The notes under the pieces were generated by a model that made no database searches, was not told the origin of the DNA, and worked only from the letters and a program-made list of their open reading frames with translations. The translations under genes and the position numbers were made by a program. Positions 50,575 to 60,244 of a stretch of 64,000 nucleotides of DNA are shown here, one piece after another; the stretch's first letter is position 1; each line of letters begins with the position of its first letter. Source of the DNA: Bhargavaea massiliensis (GTDB lineage Bacteria; Bacillota; Bacilli; Bacillales_A; Planococcaceae); contig NZ_JAHBCJ010000008.1 in the NCBI RefSeq assembly GCF_018390575.1, positions 1 through 64,000 on the forward strand, given 5' to 3'.

Positions 50575-51255
50575 ATGATCAGGCTTTCTCAGATTACCAA
50601 GACCTACGGGAGCGGAAGCCTTTCCGTCCCTGTGCTCCGGGGTCTGGACCTGGAAATCGGGGACGGCGAATTCGTGGCGATCATGGGGCCGTCCGGTTCC
50701 GGCAAATCGACGCTGATGAACATCATCGGTTTCCTCGACAAGCAGACTGGCGGCACATATACCCTGAACGGAGAAGACGTGAAGCAGGCCAATGAAAAGC
50801 AGCTGGCGGGCCTGCGCAACAAACATATCGGTTTTGTTTTCCAGCAGTTCTTCCTGCTCCCCCGCCTGAACGCCCAGAAAAACGTCGAAACACCTTTGCT
50901 CTATTCCGGGGTTTCGAAAAAAGAACGGGCTGAGCGAGCTCTGGGCCTGCTGGAAAAGGTCGGCCTCACAGACAGGACAGGGCATCTTCCGAGTGAACTG
51001 TCCGGAGGCCAGAAGCAGCGGGTCGCCATCGCCCGGGCGCTCGTCAACCAGCCCACCGTCATTTTGGCGGATGAACCGACAGGCGCTTTGGACTCAAAGA
51101 CCGGCGCACAGATCATGGAGCTGCTCACCGAACTGAACCGCGAAGGCAAGACCGTCATCATCGTCACCCACGAAGAAGAGATCGCGGCCTACACAGACCG
51201 CATCATCGTCTTGCGTGACGGGCTGATCGTGGATGACAGGAAGGTGACCTCATGA
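50575..51255 (+). CDS. ABC transporter ATP-binding protein (YknY/MacB-N-like)
   Basis: 226 aa. It has Walker A GPSGSGKST (about 40-48), Q-loop FVFQQFFLLPRL, signature [15 protein letters not shown] and Walker B VILADEPTGALD. Overlaps the permease gene by 4 bp. Confidence 0.95.
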   Translation: MIRLSQITKTYGSGSLSVPVLRGLDLEIGDGEFVAIMGPSGSGKSTLMNIIGFLDKQTGGTYTLNGEDVKQANEKQLAGLRNKHIGFVFQQFFLLPRLNAQKNVETPLLYSGVSKKERAERALGLLEKVGLTDRTGHLPSELSGGQKQRVAIARALVNQPTVILADEPTGALDSKTGAQIMELLTELNREGKTVIIVTHEEEIAAYTDRIIVLRDGLIVDDRKVTS

Positions 51256-52469
51256 ACATATGGGAAAGTTTCTCCCTCGCCCTTTCTTCCATCTGGAACC
51301 ATAAGATCCGCTCCGTTCTGACGATGCTCGGCATCATCATCGGCGTCAGCGCCGTCATCATCGTCGTGGCGATCGGCGACGGCGCCCGGCAACAGATGTC
51401 GGATGAGCTCTTCAGCACGGACGAGAATGCCATCCCCCTCTACTTTGAGCCGGTGTTCGACGAAAGCGGCGAAGAAATGCTGTGGACCGGACCGCCGCCG
51501 GTTACCGGTGAGCATCTGGATCAGGTCTTGGATGTGCCCGGCGTGAAATATGTCCTCGGCACAAACAGCGGCTGGGGCACGATGAACCATAACGAACACT
51601 CGGCCGAAATGGAAATCATCGGCGTCGACAACCAATACTTTATCGCCAAAGACCTCACGCTTCTGGAGGGCCGCCGCCTGAATACACGCGACAACGACAG
51701 CTATTCACGCGTTGCGATGATTGATTCCCTTACAAGAGAGAATATGTTCGGGGCGGATGAAGAAGCGGTGGGGGCGATCATCGACATCAACGACAATCCG
51801 TATAAAGTGGTCGGTGTATATGAATCTACACTGCCCCCGGAGTTCCGGCACATGGATGAATTCTCGAACGGACAGATGCTGATGCCCCGCACGCTCATTT
51901 CCATGATGTTCGGGAGCCCGGAGATCGATACGATCAACGTCATCGCTGATCAGCCCGACACCTTGACGGAAACCGGCTTTGCCGCTGCCGATAAGCTGAC
52001 TGAAGTCGTCGGCAGCGAAGAAGGCATGTATGTCGCCGAAGACATGTCCGCGTACGTCGAGGAATTCGACAGCTTCTATGCAACCATCACGCTGTTCATC
52101 AGCAGCATCGCCGGCATCTCGCTTTTGGTCGGCGGCATCGGCGTCATGAACATCATGCTCGTCTCCGTCACGGAACGCACGAGGGAGATCGGTCTCCGCA
52201 AAGCGCTCGGCGCGACGCGCGGCCAGATCCTCCGGCAGTTCCTGATCGAATCCGTGACGCTCACTTCTCTCGGCGGGATGATCGGAATCGGCTTCGCGGC
52301 ACTCGTAACCGCCGTCGCCGCACAGTTCCTGCCATTCTCGCCGATCATCAACCCGTTAGTCGTCATTATCGGGATCCTCTTTTCTTCGATGATCGGAATC
52401 GTATTCGGCATCCTGCCGGCCAACAAAGCGTCCAAGCTGAGCCCGATCGACGCGTTGAGGTATGAGTGA
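51252..52469 (+). CDS. ABC transporter permease (YknZ/MacB-like)
   Basis: 405 aa. The topology is helix, large extracytoplasmic MacB-PCD domain (about 45-265), then three helices with the FtsX core (VGGIGVMNIMLVSVTERTREIGLRKALGA, key residues GIGVMN, RTREIGLRKALGA). It forms the exporter with the preceding adaptor and ATPase. Confidence 0.95.
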   Translation: MNIWESFSLALSSIWNHKIRSVLTMLGIIIGVSAVIIVVAIGDGARQQMSDELFSTDENAIPLYFEPVFDESGEEMLWTGPPPVTGEHLDQVLDVPGVKYVLGTNSGWGTMNHNEHSAEMEIIGVDNQYFIAKDLTLLEGRRLNTRDNDSYSRVAMIDSLTRENMFGADEEAVGAIIDINDNPYKVVGVYESTLPPEFRHMDEFSNGQMLMPRTLISMMFGSPEIDTINVIADQPDTLTETGFAAADKLTEVVGSEEGMYVAEDMSAYVEEFDSFYATITLFISSIAGISLLVGGIGVMNIMLVSVTERTREIGLRKALGATRGQILRQFLIESVTLTSLGGMIGIGFAALVTAVAAQFLPFSPIINPLVVIIGILFSSMIGIVFGILPANKASKLSPIDALRYE

Positions 52470-52501
52470 TCCGGGAAAACCACTGGAAAGAAGGTCTGCC
52501 C

Positions 52502-52678
52502 ATGTCGGTACAAATTGTGAAATGGGGATTGGTTACCCTCCTGGCCGGCACAACCATCGCCCTGGTTGCCATCCTTCAATCCTCGTATATCGCCGACGAA
52601 TTAAGCGCAAGGACTATTCCCCTTGCGCTTGTCGCAGGTCTGTCTTCAATCGCGGTGGCCATCGCGTTTCGAAAATAA
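52502..52678 (+). CDS. Small two-helix membrane protein
   Basis: 58 aa from the ATG at 52502 (AGAAGG 7 nt upstream). Two hydrophobic segments (about 8-26 and 35-55). It is 32 bp after the permease gene and before the terminator, so it is probably the fourth gene of the exporter operon. Not recognised. Confidence 0.65.
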   Translation: MSVQIVKWGLVTLLAGTTIALVAILQSSYIADELSARTIPLALVAGLSSIAVAIAFRK

Positions 52679-52686
52679 TCCAAAGG

Positions 52687-52717
52687 AAAGAGGCAGCGCC
52701 CAGTGCGCTGCCTCTTT
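52687..52717. terminator. Bidirectional terminator
   Basis: AAAGAGGCAGCGC / GCGCTGCCTCTTT, a 13-bp perfect stem with loop CCAGT, between convergent genes. Confidence 0.93.
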
Positions 52718-52741
52718 GAGTACTGTCTCTTGGATGCGGAA

Positions 52742-53359
52742 CTACAAGCTCTCCATAAGCTGGACCCCCAAATAAACGGCAATCCCCCAGATGATGAGTG
52801 CAGAGATCTGATTGAGCCTTCTGATGATCTTGCCGTCTGTATCGAAGCCTCCGATCAACCGGCCGGCTATTGCCAAGCCGAAAAACCAAGTGAAGGAAAC
52901 CACGATACATGCTGCCGTGAACACAATGAGCCGGTCCCCCTCGTACGCCAGCGAACTCGGTCCGATGACACCGATCAGGTCGAGAATAGCGTGTGGATTA
53001 AGCAGGGAGACCGAAGCGGCGAAGAGGATCTGCTGCTTGGTGGTGAGCGCCTCCCTCCTGCCTTCCCCGGTTCCGGGAGCACTCCTGAAAATTGACCAGC
53101 CCATATACACCATAAAGACAAAGCCGACCATGAAGATCAGGTTCTTCAACCAAGCAAAGCTGAAGACGATCAGCGACACGCCCATCACCGCAAGCAGAAT
53201 CAGGAGCATATCGCAGATACCGGCGGTAATAACTGCCGGCAAAGCCCTTGAAAACCTGCGATGCGTCGCCCCTTGGTTAAAGATGAAGACATTTTGTACG
53301 CCAAGCGGCAAGATCAGTCCGAAAGCCAAAACAATTCCGTGAATCAAAGCGGCTAGCAT
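52742..53359 (-). CDS. LysE/ArgO-family amino-acid exporter
   Basis: 205 aa with six membrane helices. The N-terminal LPLGVQNVFIFNQG signature is typical of the LysE/ArgO group exporting lysine or arginine, and a NPHAILDLIGVIG motif lies in the second half. Monocistronic. Confidence 0.92.
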   Translation of the reverse strand: MLAALIHGIVLAFGLILPLGVQNVFIFNQGATHRRFSRALPAVITAGICDMLLILLAVMGVSLIVFSFAWLKNLIFMVGFVFMVYMGWSIFRSAPGTGEGRREALTTKQQILFAASVSLLNPHAILDLIGVIGPSSLAYEGDRLIVFTAACIVVSFTWFFGLAIAGRLIGGFDTDGKIIRRLNQISALIIWGIAVYLGVQLMESL

Positions 53360-53400
53360 TCCGTTTTCCCCTATCTCTTTTCTTACTATCTTAACAGAAG

Positions 53401-53434
53401 AAAACAGGCGGGACGTCGCCGCCCTGCCTGTTTT
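53401..53434 (-). terminator. Terminator of the LysE-like gene or GNAT gene region
   Basis: AAAACAGGCGGG / CCCTGCCTGTTTT in the gap between the GNAT gene end (53445) and the LysE-like start. It terminates the S9 peptidase-GNAT transcript. Confidence 0.85.
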
Positions 53435-53444
53435 CCCGCAATCT

Positions 53445-53987
53445 CTATTCCTGAAGTTCCTCCCACTCCTTCCGCAGCATCCCCATCCGGATCGAGTCGT
53501 AGTACGTCCCGTTCCAGTAGCGGACTTTGCGGATGCGGGCTTCCATCTTGAAGCCGAGTTTCTCGCCGGCCCGGATCATTCGTTCATTTCCTGACCAGGT
53601 GGTGTAGCCCGTCCGGACGAGCGGCATCGTGTTGAACAGGTGGTCGCGCCACAACTTGAAAGCGGTCGTGCCGATGCCGCCGTTCCAGTAGGCCGGGTCG
53701 TAGATGGCGATGCCCATCTCAAGCCAGAGTGATGGTTTGTGTTCCCAGTAGTAGCCGACCATGCCGATGATCGTGCCTTCGTGCTCCATCAGCCAGTAGT
53801 CGTCCTGGTCGACGAGCTTGTCTTTCTTCTCATAGAACGCTTCCCACTCCATCGTTTCGTGGGGATAATACGGGGCGTCCCACTTTTTCCATTCCGGGTT
53901 TTCGTCCCGGAAGCTGAGCTCCCACATGCGGCGGAGATCCGCTTCTTTGACCGGGCGGATCGTCGTGCCGTTTTCGGTGTAGGTCAA
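53445..53987 (-). CDS. GNAT N-acetyltransferase
   Basis: 180-aa GNAT of the RimL type (IRPVKEADLRRMWEL, WNGGIGTTAFKLWRDHLF acetyl-CoA loop, AGEKLGFKMEARIRKVRYWNG). It follows the S9 peptidase gene by 16 bp, probably in one operon. Acceptor unknown. Confidence 0.9.
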   Translation of the reverse strand: MTYTENGTTIRPVKEADLRRMWELSFRDENPEWKKWDAPYYPHETMEWEAFYEKKDKLVDQDDYWLMEHEGTIIGMVGYYWEHKPSLWLEMGIAIYDPAYWNGGIGTTAFKLWRDHLFNTMPLVRTGYTTWSGNERMIRAGEKLGFKMEARIRKVRYWNGTYYDSIRMGMLRKEWEELQE

Positions 53988-54003
53988 CGGATTCGTCCCT
54001 TTC

Positions 54004-55980
54004 TTACAGGTACTTCTCGAACCATCCGGTGATCTGGTCCAGTCGCTCGATGCGCAGGTTCGGCTTGCCGGTTCGCGACAGGTTGTGGTCGGCTTCCGGG
54101 AAACGGACGAAGACCGTCTCTTTGCCCATGTGCTTCAGTGTGATGAACAGCTGCTCCGCCTGCTCGATCGGGCAGCGGAAGTCTTTCTCGCTGTGAAGGA
54201 TGAGGAGCGGCGTGTTAACGTTGGACGCGTACTTGAGCGGCGAGATGTCCCAGAGCCCTTCCACGTCATCCATGACCGCGCCGTGTTGCCATTCGCTAAA
54301 GTAGTAGCCGATGTCGGAGACCCCGAAGAAGCTGATCCAGTTAGAGATCGAGCGCTGTGTGACCGCCGCCTTGAACCGGTCGGTGTGGCCGACGATCCAG
54401 TTCGTCATGAAGCCGCCGTAGCTGCCTCCGGTGACGCCGAGACGGTCGGTATCGATCCAGTCATTATTTTCAATGGCGTAATCGACGCCCGCCATAATGT
54501 CCTGATAATCGCCGTTACCATAGTCGCGGCGCACTGCATCGACGAATTCCTGACTGTAGCCGTGGCTGCCGCGCGGATTGACGAACAGGACGCCATAACC
54601 TTCGGAGGCGAGCACCTGGAATTCGTGGAAGAACGTGTTCGCATACATCGTGTGCGGCCCGCCATGGATCTCCGTGATCAGGGGGTACTTCTTCCCTTCT
54701 TCGAATCCGGCAGGCTTCATGATCCAGCCGTGGACATCCCAATCTTTCGGACCCTTGAAGACGATCGGCTCCGGCTTTGCGAGTTCATGTTCTTCGATGA
54801 ACGCCTGGTTAAATGAGGTCAGCGCCTTGCGTTCTCCGGTCGTAATTTCCTGGAGGTACAGCTCACCCGGGTGGAGCGGATTGCTTACCGTAAGAACCGC
54901 CGTCTTCCCGTCTTTTGTGACGTCATAGCCGTAAACATGCTCGTTTTCCGGTGTCGCCGGGTACAATTCGCCCTCGAGCGTCGCGTAGTATAGGCGGACG
55001 TCGCCCATTACGGACACCTGGAAATAGAGCGCATCGTTCCCCGCCCAGACGGCAACCGGAGCTTCGGCGCCCTGCTGGAAATCGGCCGCAACAAGGTCTC
55101 CGACCGGTGCATCGAGTGATTCCGTCAGAACAGTGAGCGAACCGGATGCCATGTCATAGACGTATACATCTGCATGGGTCGCATTCTCGAGCCTGCGATC
55201 CGCACCGATAAAGGCGATCTTCTTGCCGTCCGGGGAGAATGTCGCACCGCCGTAGTATCCGTCCCGGTCGATGATGGTCGTCTCTTGTTTCGACTCCACA
55301 TCGGCGAGATAAAGCGCACCGCGGAATTCGAAGTCCTGGTTTTCAGCGCGGTTGACGCTGAACACGATTTTCTTGCCGTCTGGTGACACCGTGTTCAGGC
55401 CGTATTGGTGATCGCCTTCCGTGAACTGCGTCACCTCTCCCGACTCGAGGTCCACGACACCGATCTGGCGGAACTGATCCTGCGGCAGGAGTCCGAGCCC
55501 GTCCGCCTTGTACTTCATCTTCTTGATGACGACCGGCTCCGGCTTTTTGTCCTTTTTCTCCTCTTCCTTGTCCGTGAACGACTTGTCTTTCTTGACCGCT
55601 CCGTTCACCCACACTTTCTTGCCGCAAGGTGACCATGCAAATGCCGAGACCCCGTTTGCAAAATCGGTCACCCGCTCCGCCTCGCCTCCTGCAGCACTCA
55701 GCACGTAAAGCTGATTCTTGCCGTCACGGTCGGAAAGGAAGGCGATCTTGCTGCCGTCAGCGGCCCAAGCCGGACTGCTCACCCGGTCCTTGCCATACGT
55801 CCACTGCGTCACCTCTCCGGATGCCAAATCTGCATGGAACAGATTCGAAACGTACTTGTTTTCTTCTTTGTCCATATGCGTCCGCACGAACACCGCCCGG
55901 CCGCCCTCCGGCGACAAGTTCGGATTCGCCACGGAATAAAGGTCAAACAGCGATTCAGCAGTAATGTTCTTCTTGCTCAT
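54004..55980 (-). CDS. S9-family prolyl oligopeptidase (acylaminoacyl-peptidase-like)
   Basis: 658 aa. The N-terminal half is a beta-propeller with repeated WSPDGKK/FSPDGKKIAF blades. The C-terminal alpha/beta hydrolase (about 400-658) carries the nucleophile in GGSYGGFM, Asp in SEKDFRCP and His in EADHNLS. No signal peptide, so it is cytoplasmic. It resembles B. subtilis YuxL. GGGGGAG precedes the ATG. Confidence 0.95.
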   Translation of the reverse strand: MSKKNITAESLFDLYSVANPNLSPEGGRAVFVRTHMDKEENKYVSNLFHADLASGEVTQWTYGKDRVSSPAWAADGSKIAFLSDRDGKNQLYVLSAAGGEAERVTDFANGVSAFAWSPCGKKVWVNGAVKKDKSFTDKEEEKKDKKPEPVVIKKMKYKADGLGLLPQDQFRQIGVVDLESGEVTQFTEGDHQYGLNTVSPDGKKIVFSVNRAENQDFEFRGALYLADVESKQETTIIDRDGYYGGATFSPDGKKIAFIGADRRLENATHADVYVYDMASGSLTVLTESLDAPVGDLVAADFQQGAEAPVAVWAGNDALYFQVSVMGDVRLYYATLEGELYPATPENEHVYGYDVTKDGKTAVLTVSNPLHPGELYLQEITTGERKALTSFNQAFIEEHELAKPEPIVFKGPKDWDVHGWIMKPAGFEEGKKYPLITEIHGGPHTMYANTFFHEFQVLASEGYGVLFVNPRGSHGYSQEFVDAVRRDYGNGDYQDIMAGVDYAIENNDWIDTDRLGVTGGSYGGFMTNWIVGHTDRFKAAVTQRSISNWISFFGVSDIGYYFSEWQHGAVMDDVEGLWDISPLKYASNVNTPLLILHSEKDFRCPIEQAEQLFITLKHMGKETVFVRFPEADHNLSRTGKPNLRIERLDQITGWFEKYL

Positions 55981-56097
55981 CAGTAACTCCCCCTTTATCT
56001 AAACCTACTGATAAGTCTAAACTATTTCGACTTGCGGAACAATATCGTTCTTTACTTAAGTGTCAGCAGGGAATGAGGAGGAGAACACCGCTGAAGT

Positions 56098-56280
56098 TCA
56101 TGGAGGCGTTGAAGAGCCGCGTTTCCTCTTTACGGCAATCATCAGGATTGCCGTGTAAATCATTGCGAACGGAATGGCCCAGAATGCCAGCTGTAACAAC
56201 TGGGAACCGGCTGGGTAAAAGAAATAGATAATCATCCACAGACCGGACACAATCAAGATCACTTCCTGTAAATATTTCAT
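56098..56280 (-). CDS. Small two-helix membrane protein
   Basis: 60 aa with two hydrophobic segments (about 5-22 and 27-48) and a basic tail KRKRGSS. Monocistronic. Not recognised. Confidence 0.65.
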   Translation of the reverse strand: MKYLQEVILIVSGLWMIIYFFYPAGSQLLQLAFWAIPFAMIYTAILMIAVKRKRGSSTPP

Positions 56281-56401
56281 GCGTTACACTCCCTCTGCCA
56301 TAAATTCAGATTCAACCCCGTCCAGTCCATCCCTTCACTCCCTCTCGAATACATCAAAAGACGTTACCGCTCCTCCATCAGCTTTGCCCTCCAGGAACCG
56401 T

Positions 56402-56506
56402 TCGTCACTCTCAATGCTACAATCATCACTTTCGCGGCGCGATTCGTCATTCTCAAGGCCGCATTCATCATTCTCACGGCCCGAATCGTCACACTCGGCA
56501 CTCACG
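56402..56506. repeat. 21-bp tandem array, TCRTCATTCTC family (copy 2)
   Basis: Units start at 56402, 56423, 56444, 56465 and 56486, exactly 21 bp apart. They alternate TCGTCA and TCATCA, the same 42-bp alternation as in the copy at 21716-21840, 35 kb away. The array abuts the 3' end of lcfB. A reading frame crosses it but also runs through its degenerate flank, so it is not annotated as a gene. Confidence 0.88.
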
Positions 56507-56509
56507 CAA

Positions 56510-56531
56510 AAATAGCCCGCGTCCGCGGGCC
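56510..56531 (-). terminator. lcfB terminator
   Basis: GCCCGCG / CGCGGGC hairpin followed on the minus strand by TATTTTTG, about 10 bp after the stop. Confidence 0.8.
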
Positions 56532-56540
56532 AATTCAGGT

Positions 56541-58100
56541 TTATCTGCTATTCACCGCCATGTCCTTCAGCGAGCGCCGGAGGATTTTACCGGTTGTGTT
56601 TTTCGGAAGTTCATCGAGGAATTCGATGGATGCCGGGATTTTATATTTCGCAAGTTTTTCCGTGCTAAAGGCTTTCAGTTCTTGTTCGGTCAGGGCGGAT
56701 CCGTCCTTCTTCACCACATAGGCCTGGATGGCTTCGCCGTAGTTGGCGTCCGGCACGCCGACGACCGCGGCTTCGACCACGTCCGGATGCGTATAGAGGA
56801 CTTCCTCCACTTCACGCGGGTAGACGTTATAACCGCCGACGATGACGAGGTCTTTTTTGCGATCAACGATATAAAAGTAGCCATTTTCATCGCGTCGGGC
56901 GAGGTCGCCTGTGTAGAGCCACCCATCACGGAGCGCGACGGCCGTTTCTTCAGGCATCTTGTAATAGCCTTTCATGACGTTCGGGCCGCGGACGACGAGT
57001 TCGCCCACTTCCCCGTCCGGCACTTCTTCGCCATATTCATTGACGACTTTATTCTCCACGTTGATGATGTTCGTGCCGATCGATCCAGGCACGCGCTCAC
57101 GGTCGAGCGGGTTAAAACAGGTGACCGGGGACGCTTCGCTCAGGCCGTAGCCTTCCGAGACACGGACGTTGAATTTCTCTTCGAAGTTGTGGAGAAGCGC
57201 GACCGGGAGTGACGAGCCGCCGGAAATCGCGCGCCTGATCGACTTGAAGTCCTCCGGGTTGCCTTCCGGATATTGATAGAGGAAGTTGTACATCGTCGGC
57301 ACGCCGGCGAAAATCGTCGCCTCTTTTTCCCGGATGATCCGGAACACGTCCGCCGGGCTGAACTTCGGAACAAGCAGAATCTGTGCGCCGCGCAGGAGCG
57401 GCGCGTTCACGACAACCGTGAGGGCGAACACATGGAACACCGGAAGTGTGGCAACGACCCGGTCATCCGGGTTGAATTGGAGATAGTCCGCAACGTCACG
57501 CGCATTGGAATACAGGTTCTTGTGTGTAAGCATGGCGCCCTTGGGATTCCCCGTCGTTCCGGAAGTGTAAAGGATGACCGCTGTGTCGTCGTCATCCACC
57601 TCCACCGCTTCAGCCGGAGCCCCGCCGAGCGCCTCCACATGTGTAAACGGTTTCACTTTGCCTCTGATGTCTTCCGGCAGAGAAGAGATTTTCTCCTCCG
57701 TCCCCGGCTCAGTTTCGCAGATCACATAGCTTTCCACCGCCGGGAACGCTGCCGATGCCTGCCGGATCATCGGCAGCAGCTTGTCCAGTGCGATGACCGC
57801 CTTGGCGTCGCTGTTGCGGACGATGAATGAGATCTCCTCCGGCGAGTAGATCGGGTTGACCGGCACCGCAGTCGCCCCGATGCGCATCGTGGCATACAGC
57901 GAGACCAGGAAGTGCGGCGTGTTGCCGAGCAGGAAGACGACATGGTCCCCTTTGCCGATGCCGATTTTCTCCAAACCGGCCGCCAGCAGCCCGACTGTCT
58001 GGTCAAACTCTGCGTAAGTCGTGTCTTTCCCCATGAAATGATAGGCAATCTTCTGTGGTTCCTCGAGCGCTGTATGATGGACGCGCTTCACGAGATTCAT
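56541..58100 (-). CDS. lcfB: Long-chain fatty-acid-CoA ligase
   Basis: 519 aa from the ATG at 58098-58100 (GGGGG 6 nt upstream). AMP-binding loop YTSGTTGNPKG near 167-177, hinge GYYKMPEE..DGWLYTGD, and C-terminal NTTGKILRR with the catalytic Lys. It activates fatty acids for beta-oxidation. A perfect FadR operator lies upstream, so it belongs to the FadR regulon and should be induced by long-chain acyl-CoA. Confidence 0.95.
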   Translation of the reverse strand: MNLVKRVHHTALEEPQKIAYHFMGKDTTYAEFDQTVGLLAAGLEKIGIGKGDHVVFLLGNTPHFLVSLYATMRIGATAVPVNPIYSPEEISFIVRNSDAKAVIALDKLLPMIRQASAAFPAVESYVICETEPGTEEKISSLPEDIRGKVKPFTHVEALGGAPAEAVEVDDDDTAVILYTSGTTGNPKGAMLTHKNLYSNARDVADYLQFNPDDRVVATLPVFHVFALTVVVNAPLLRGAQILLVPKFSPADVFRIIREKEATIFAGVPTMYNFLYQYPEGNPEDFKSIRRAISGGSSLPVALLHNFEEKFNVRVSEGYGLSEASPVTCFNPLDRERVPGSIGTNIINVENKVVNEYGEEVPDGEVGELVVRGPNVMKGYYKMPEETAVALRDGWLYTGDLARRDENGYFYIVDRKKDLVIVGGYNVYPREVEEVLYTHPDVVEAAVVGVPDANYGEAIQAYVVKKDGSALTEQELKAFSTEKLAKYKIPASIEFLDELPKNTTGKILRRSLKDMAVNSR

Positions 58101-58121
58101 AGCCATCCCCCTTGTTTGAAT

Positions 58122-58139
58122 TGAATGAATAGTCATTCA
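58122..58139 (-). promoter_or_regulatory. FadR operator before lcfB
   Basis: TGAATGA-ATAG-TCATTCA is a perfect inverted repeat matching the Bacillus FadR (YsiA) box TGAATGANNNNTCATTCA. It lies 22 bp upstream of the start. Confidence 0.9.
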
Positions 58140-58234
58140 CTATCCCCATTAACTATTATAGAGCAATAATATAGACCGGACAACCGGAAGACAGAAATTT
58201 AATACAGCCGGCTGAATGCACAGACAAGATGCAT

Positions 58235-58300
58235 GAAAGACCAAATAATCGTACTGAAAGACCAATCGGACTTGCCGAGAGACCAATCAGCCGCCACTTG
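58235..58300. repeat. 21-bp tandem array, GAAAGACCAA family
   Basis: Cores GARAGACCAA start at 58235, 58256 and 58277, exactly 21 bp apart, with a degenerate unit at 58214. The array abuts the 3' end of the ABC permease gene. Confidence 0.75.
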
Positions 58301-58305
58301 AATCC

Positions 58306-58337
58306 ACATAAAAAGGACCGCTCAGGCCGGTCCTTTT
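58306..58337 (-). terminator. Terminator overlapping the ABC permease stop
   Basis: AAAAGGACCG / CGGTCCTTTT at 58311-58337. The minus-strand 5' arm is within the last codons of the permease gene. It ends the Bce-type operon. Confidence 0.85.
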
Positions 58338-60244
58338 ACATGCGCCAGATATCGCCAGCGGATCAGATAGAAATACAGCAGCTGAATCACCGTGAAGCCC
58401 ACAAGGACGAGGGCCATCTCGTTCAGAATCGAAATGTCGGCGAATTCCTTCCAGATCGCCTGAAGGGAGATGAAGGCGAATGTGCTGTGCAGCATCGCGA
58501 TCCCCCAAGGCAGGAAAAACTGCGGGATCAGCTGGCGGTTGACGATCTTGATGAATTCGCGCTCCGTCATGCCGAGCCGCTTCAGGACGGCCGCCTGGCG
58601 ACGGTCGCGGTCGAGCATCGTGTAAAGCTTGAAGTAGATAAAACTGCCCGCGGCCAGCAGGAAGACCATGGCGACCAGCAGGCCGGTCAGGAGCAGCAAG
58701 TGGAAAGTCGACCGGATGATCGAATAGTCGAGGCCGGGGTTCTTAAAGTAGAACGGCAGCGCCTCCCCTTCCCGGATTTCGGACATGACCATCTGCTGCT
58801 CGATCGACAGCCCGATGCCGACGGTCTCTTCCCAATCCGGCACGTCGAATGCATGGATGTGGAGCAGGCTGTCAGTCTGGGCGGAGGCGACTTTCACAAA
58901 GTCGGTCTCGCTGACAACAATCGAATTCGTCCCGAGGCTGTATGCCGGCAGCAGCAGGCCGCCGACTACGCCCTTTACATGGACTTCGACTCCGCTCTCC
59001 TCAAGTTCCGTTTGTATATCCGCATCCTGCAGTCTCGGGGCGGCTTCCGTCGAATAGGGAAGGAAGACGGCCTCGCCCGGCCTTAACTGCACCGGGCCCG
59101 CGCCCAGCGTTTCCGCGAGCAGGTTTACCTCACCCTCACGAAGGATATTGATGGGCTGCCCCGAGAAGGAAGACTCCTCCCTGGCGACGATGAGCGGCAC
59201 GTGGGTGTACTCGAGACCCGCGTTTTCCAGCTCCTTCATCAGCCCGGTCACATGCTCATACTCATGCGGGTTGCCCGGGTAGCTTTCGTAAACGAGGCCG
59301 AGCGGGTTCAGCGCCCGGTACTGGGCGGTGTAGGTGGCCAGGCTCGCAAGCGTCCCCACTGAAAGGAAGGCGACCGTCGAGACGATCGCGACGATAAAGA
59401 ACATGTTCGCATTGTCGCGGAGCTTCGCTGCGGTCTCGGCGAGCGACACCAGCCTTGTGCGCTTCCAATAAAGGCTTTTCTGGTCCCTGAACAGGTCGAG
59501 CAGATACAAAATCGAGTGCGAAAAGAAATAATACGTCCCGAGAGTGGCCGCCGGCGGAAGCAGCACCGACAGGTACAGGACGTTCACCCGTCCTGCCAGA
59601 AGCGCCGCTCCGTAGGACGACAGCAGCAGGAGGATGCCGGCAGCAGCCCTCCCCGGTGAATAGCCGAAGGGATCCGCTTCCCCGCCGATCCCTTTCCTGA
59701 ATTCAGAGATGTCCCGGTTGGAGACGATGTAGGCGGACAGCAGTCCGATCAGGAGGAACAAGCTAAAGAACGCACCCGCAGTCATGAGGAACGGTTCCCA
59801 TGATACATAGAGCGGCAGGGTCGGCAGCTGGAGCAGTTCCCTGACGATCATGAAAAAGTACTTTGAGAACGCGAACCCGAGCACGATGCCGCTGGCGGTC
59901 GAGGCGGCACCAAGCAGCAGCATCTCAAGAAGCAGCAGTTTTCCGAGCTGCCGGCGCTCCATGCCGATCTGCAGCAGCAGTGCAAATTCACCCGAACGCG
60001 CCTGCATAAACGCCCGCATCGAGTAAAACAGGAAAAACAGCATGAACACATAAAGGACGACATCCGCAACGGTCATCCCGATCAGCGTGATGCCGGTGAT
60101 GAACCGCTCCCCGATGCCCGGGTGGAACATGAGCATCGAGTAAAGGAAAAACACCATGACGGAAAAAACACTGGCCAGGAAGAAAGCCGCGTAGATCCGG
60201 CGGTTCCGGACAACATTACGGTAGGCGAACTGACGAAAGGTCAT
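58322..60244 (-). CDS. BceB-type ABC transporter permease
   Basis: 640 aa with ten membrane helices (first at about 17-38, FtsX-like cores around 50-160 and 530-640). A large extracytoplasmic domain lies between helices 7 and 8 (about 310-510), the defining BceB layout. These permeases sense or extract bacitracin-like and lantibiotic peptides bound to lipid II-cycle intermediates. It overlaps the ATPase gene by 29 bp. Confidence 0.92.
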   Translation of the reverse strand: MTFRQFAYRNVVRNRRIYAAFFLASVFSVMVFFLYSMLMFHPGIGERFITGITLIGMTVADVVLYVFMLFFLFYSMRAFMQARSGEFALLLQIGMERRQLGKLLLLEMLLLGAASTASGIVLGFAFSKYFFMIVRELLQLPTLPLYVSWEPFLMTAGAFFSLFLLIGLLSAYIVSNRDISEFRKGIGGEADPFGYSPGRAAAGILLLLSSYGAALLAGRVNVLYLSVLLPPAATLGTYYFFSHSILYLLDLFRDQKSLYWKRTRLVSLAETAAKLRDNANMFFIVAIVSTVAFLSVGTLASLATYTAQYRALNPLGLVYESYPGNPHEYEHVTGLMKELENAGLEYTHVPLIVAREESSFSGQPINILREGEVNLLAETLGAGPVQLRPGEAVFLPYSTEAAPRLQDADIQTELEESGVEVHVKGVVGGLLLPAYSLGTNSIVVSETDFVKVASAQTDSLLHIHAFDVPDWEETVGIGLSIEQQMVMSEIREGEALPFYFKNPGLDYSIIRSTFHLLLLTGLLVAMVFLLAAGSFIYFKLYTMLDRDRRQAAVLKRLGMTEREFIKIVNRQLIPQFFLPWGIAMLHSTFAFISLQAIWKEFADISILNEMALVLVGFTVIQLLYFYLIRWRYLAHVKGPA

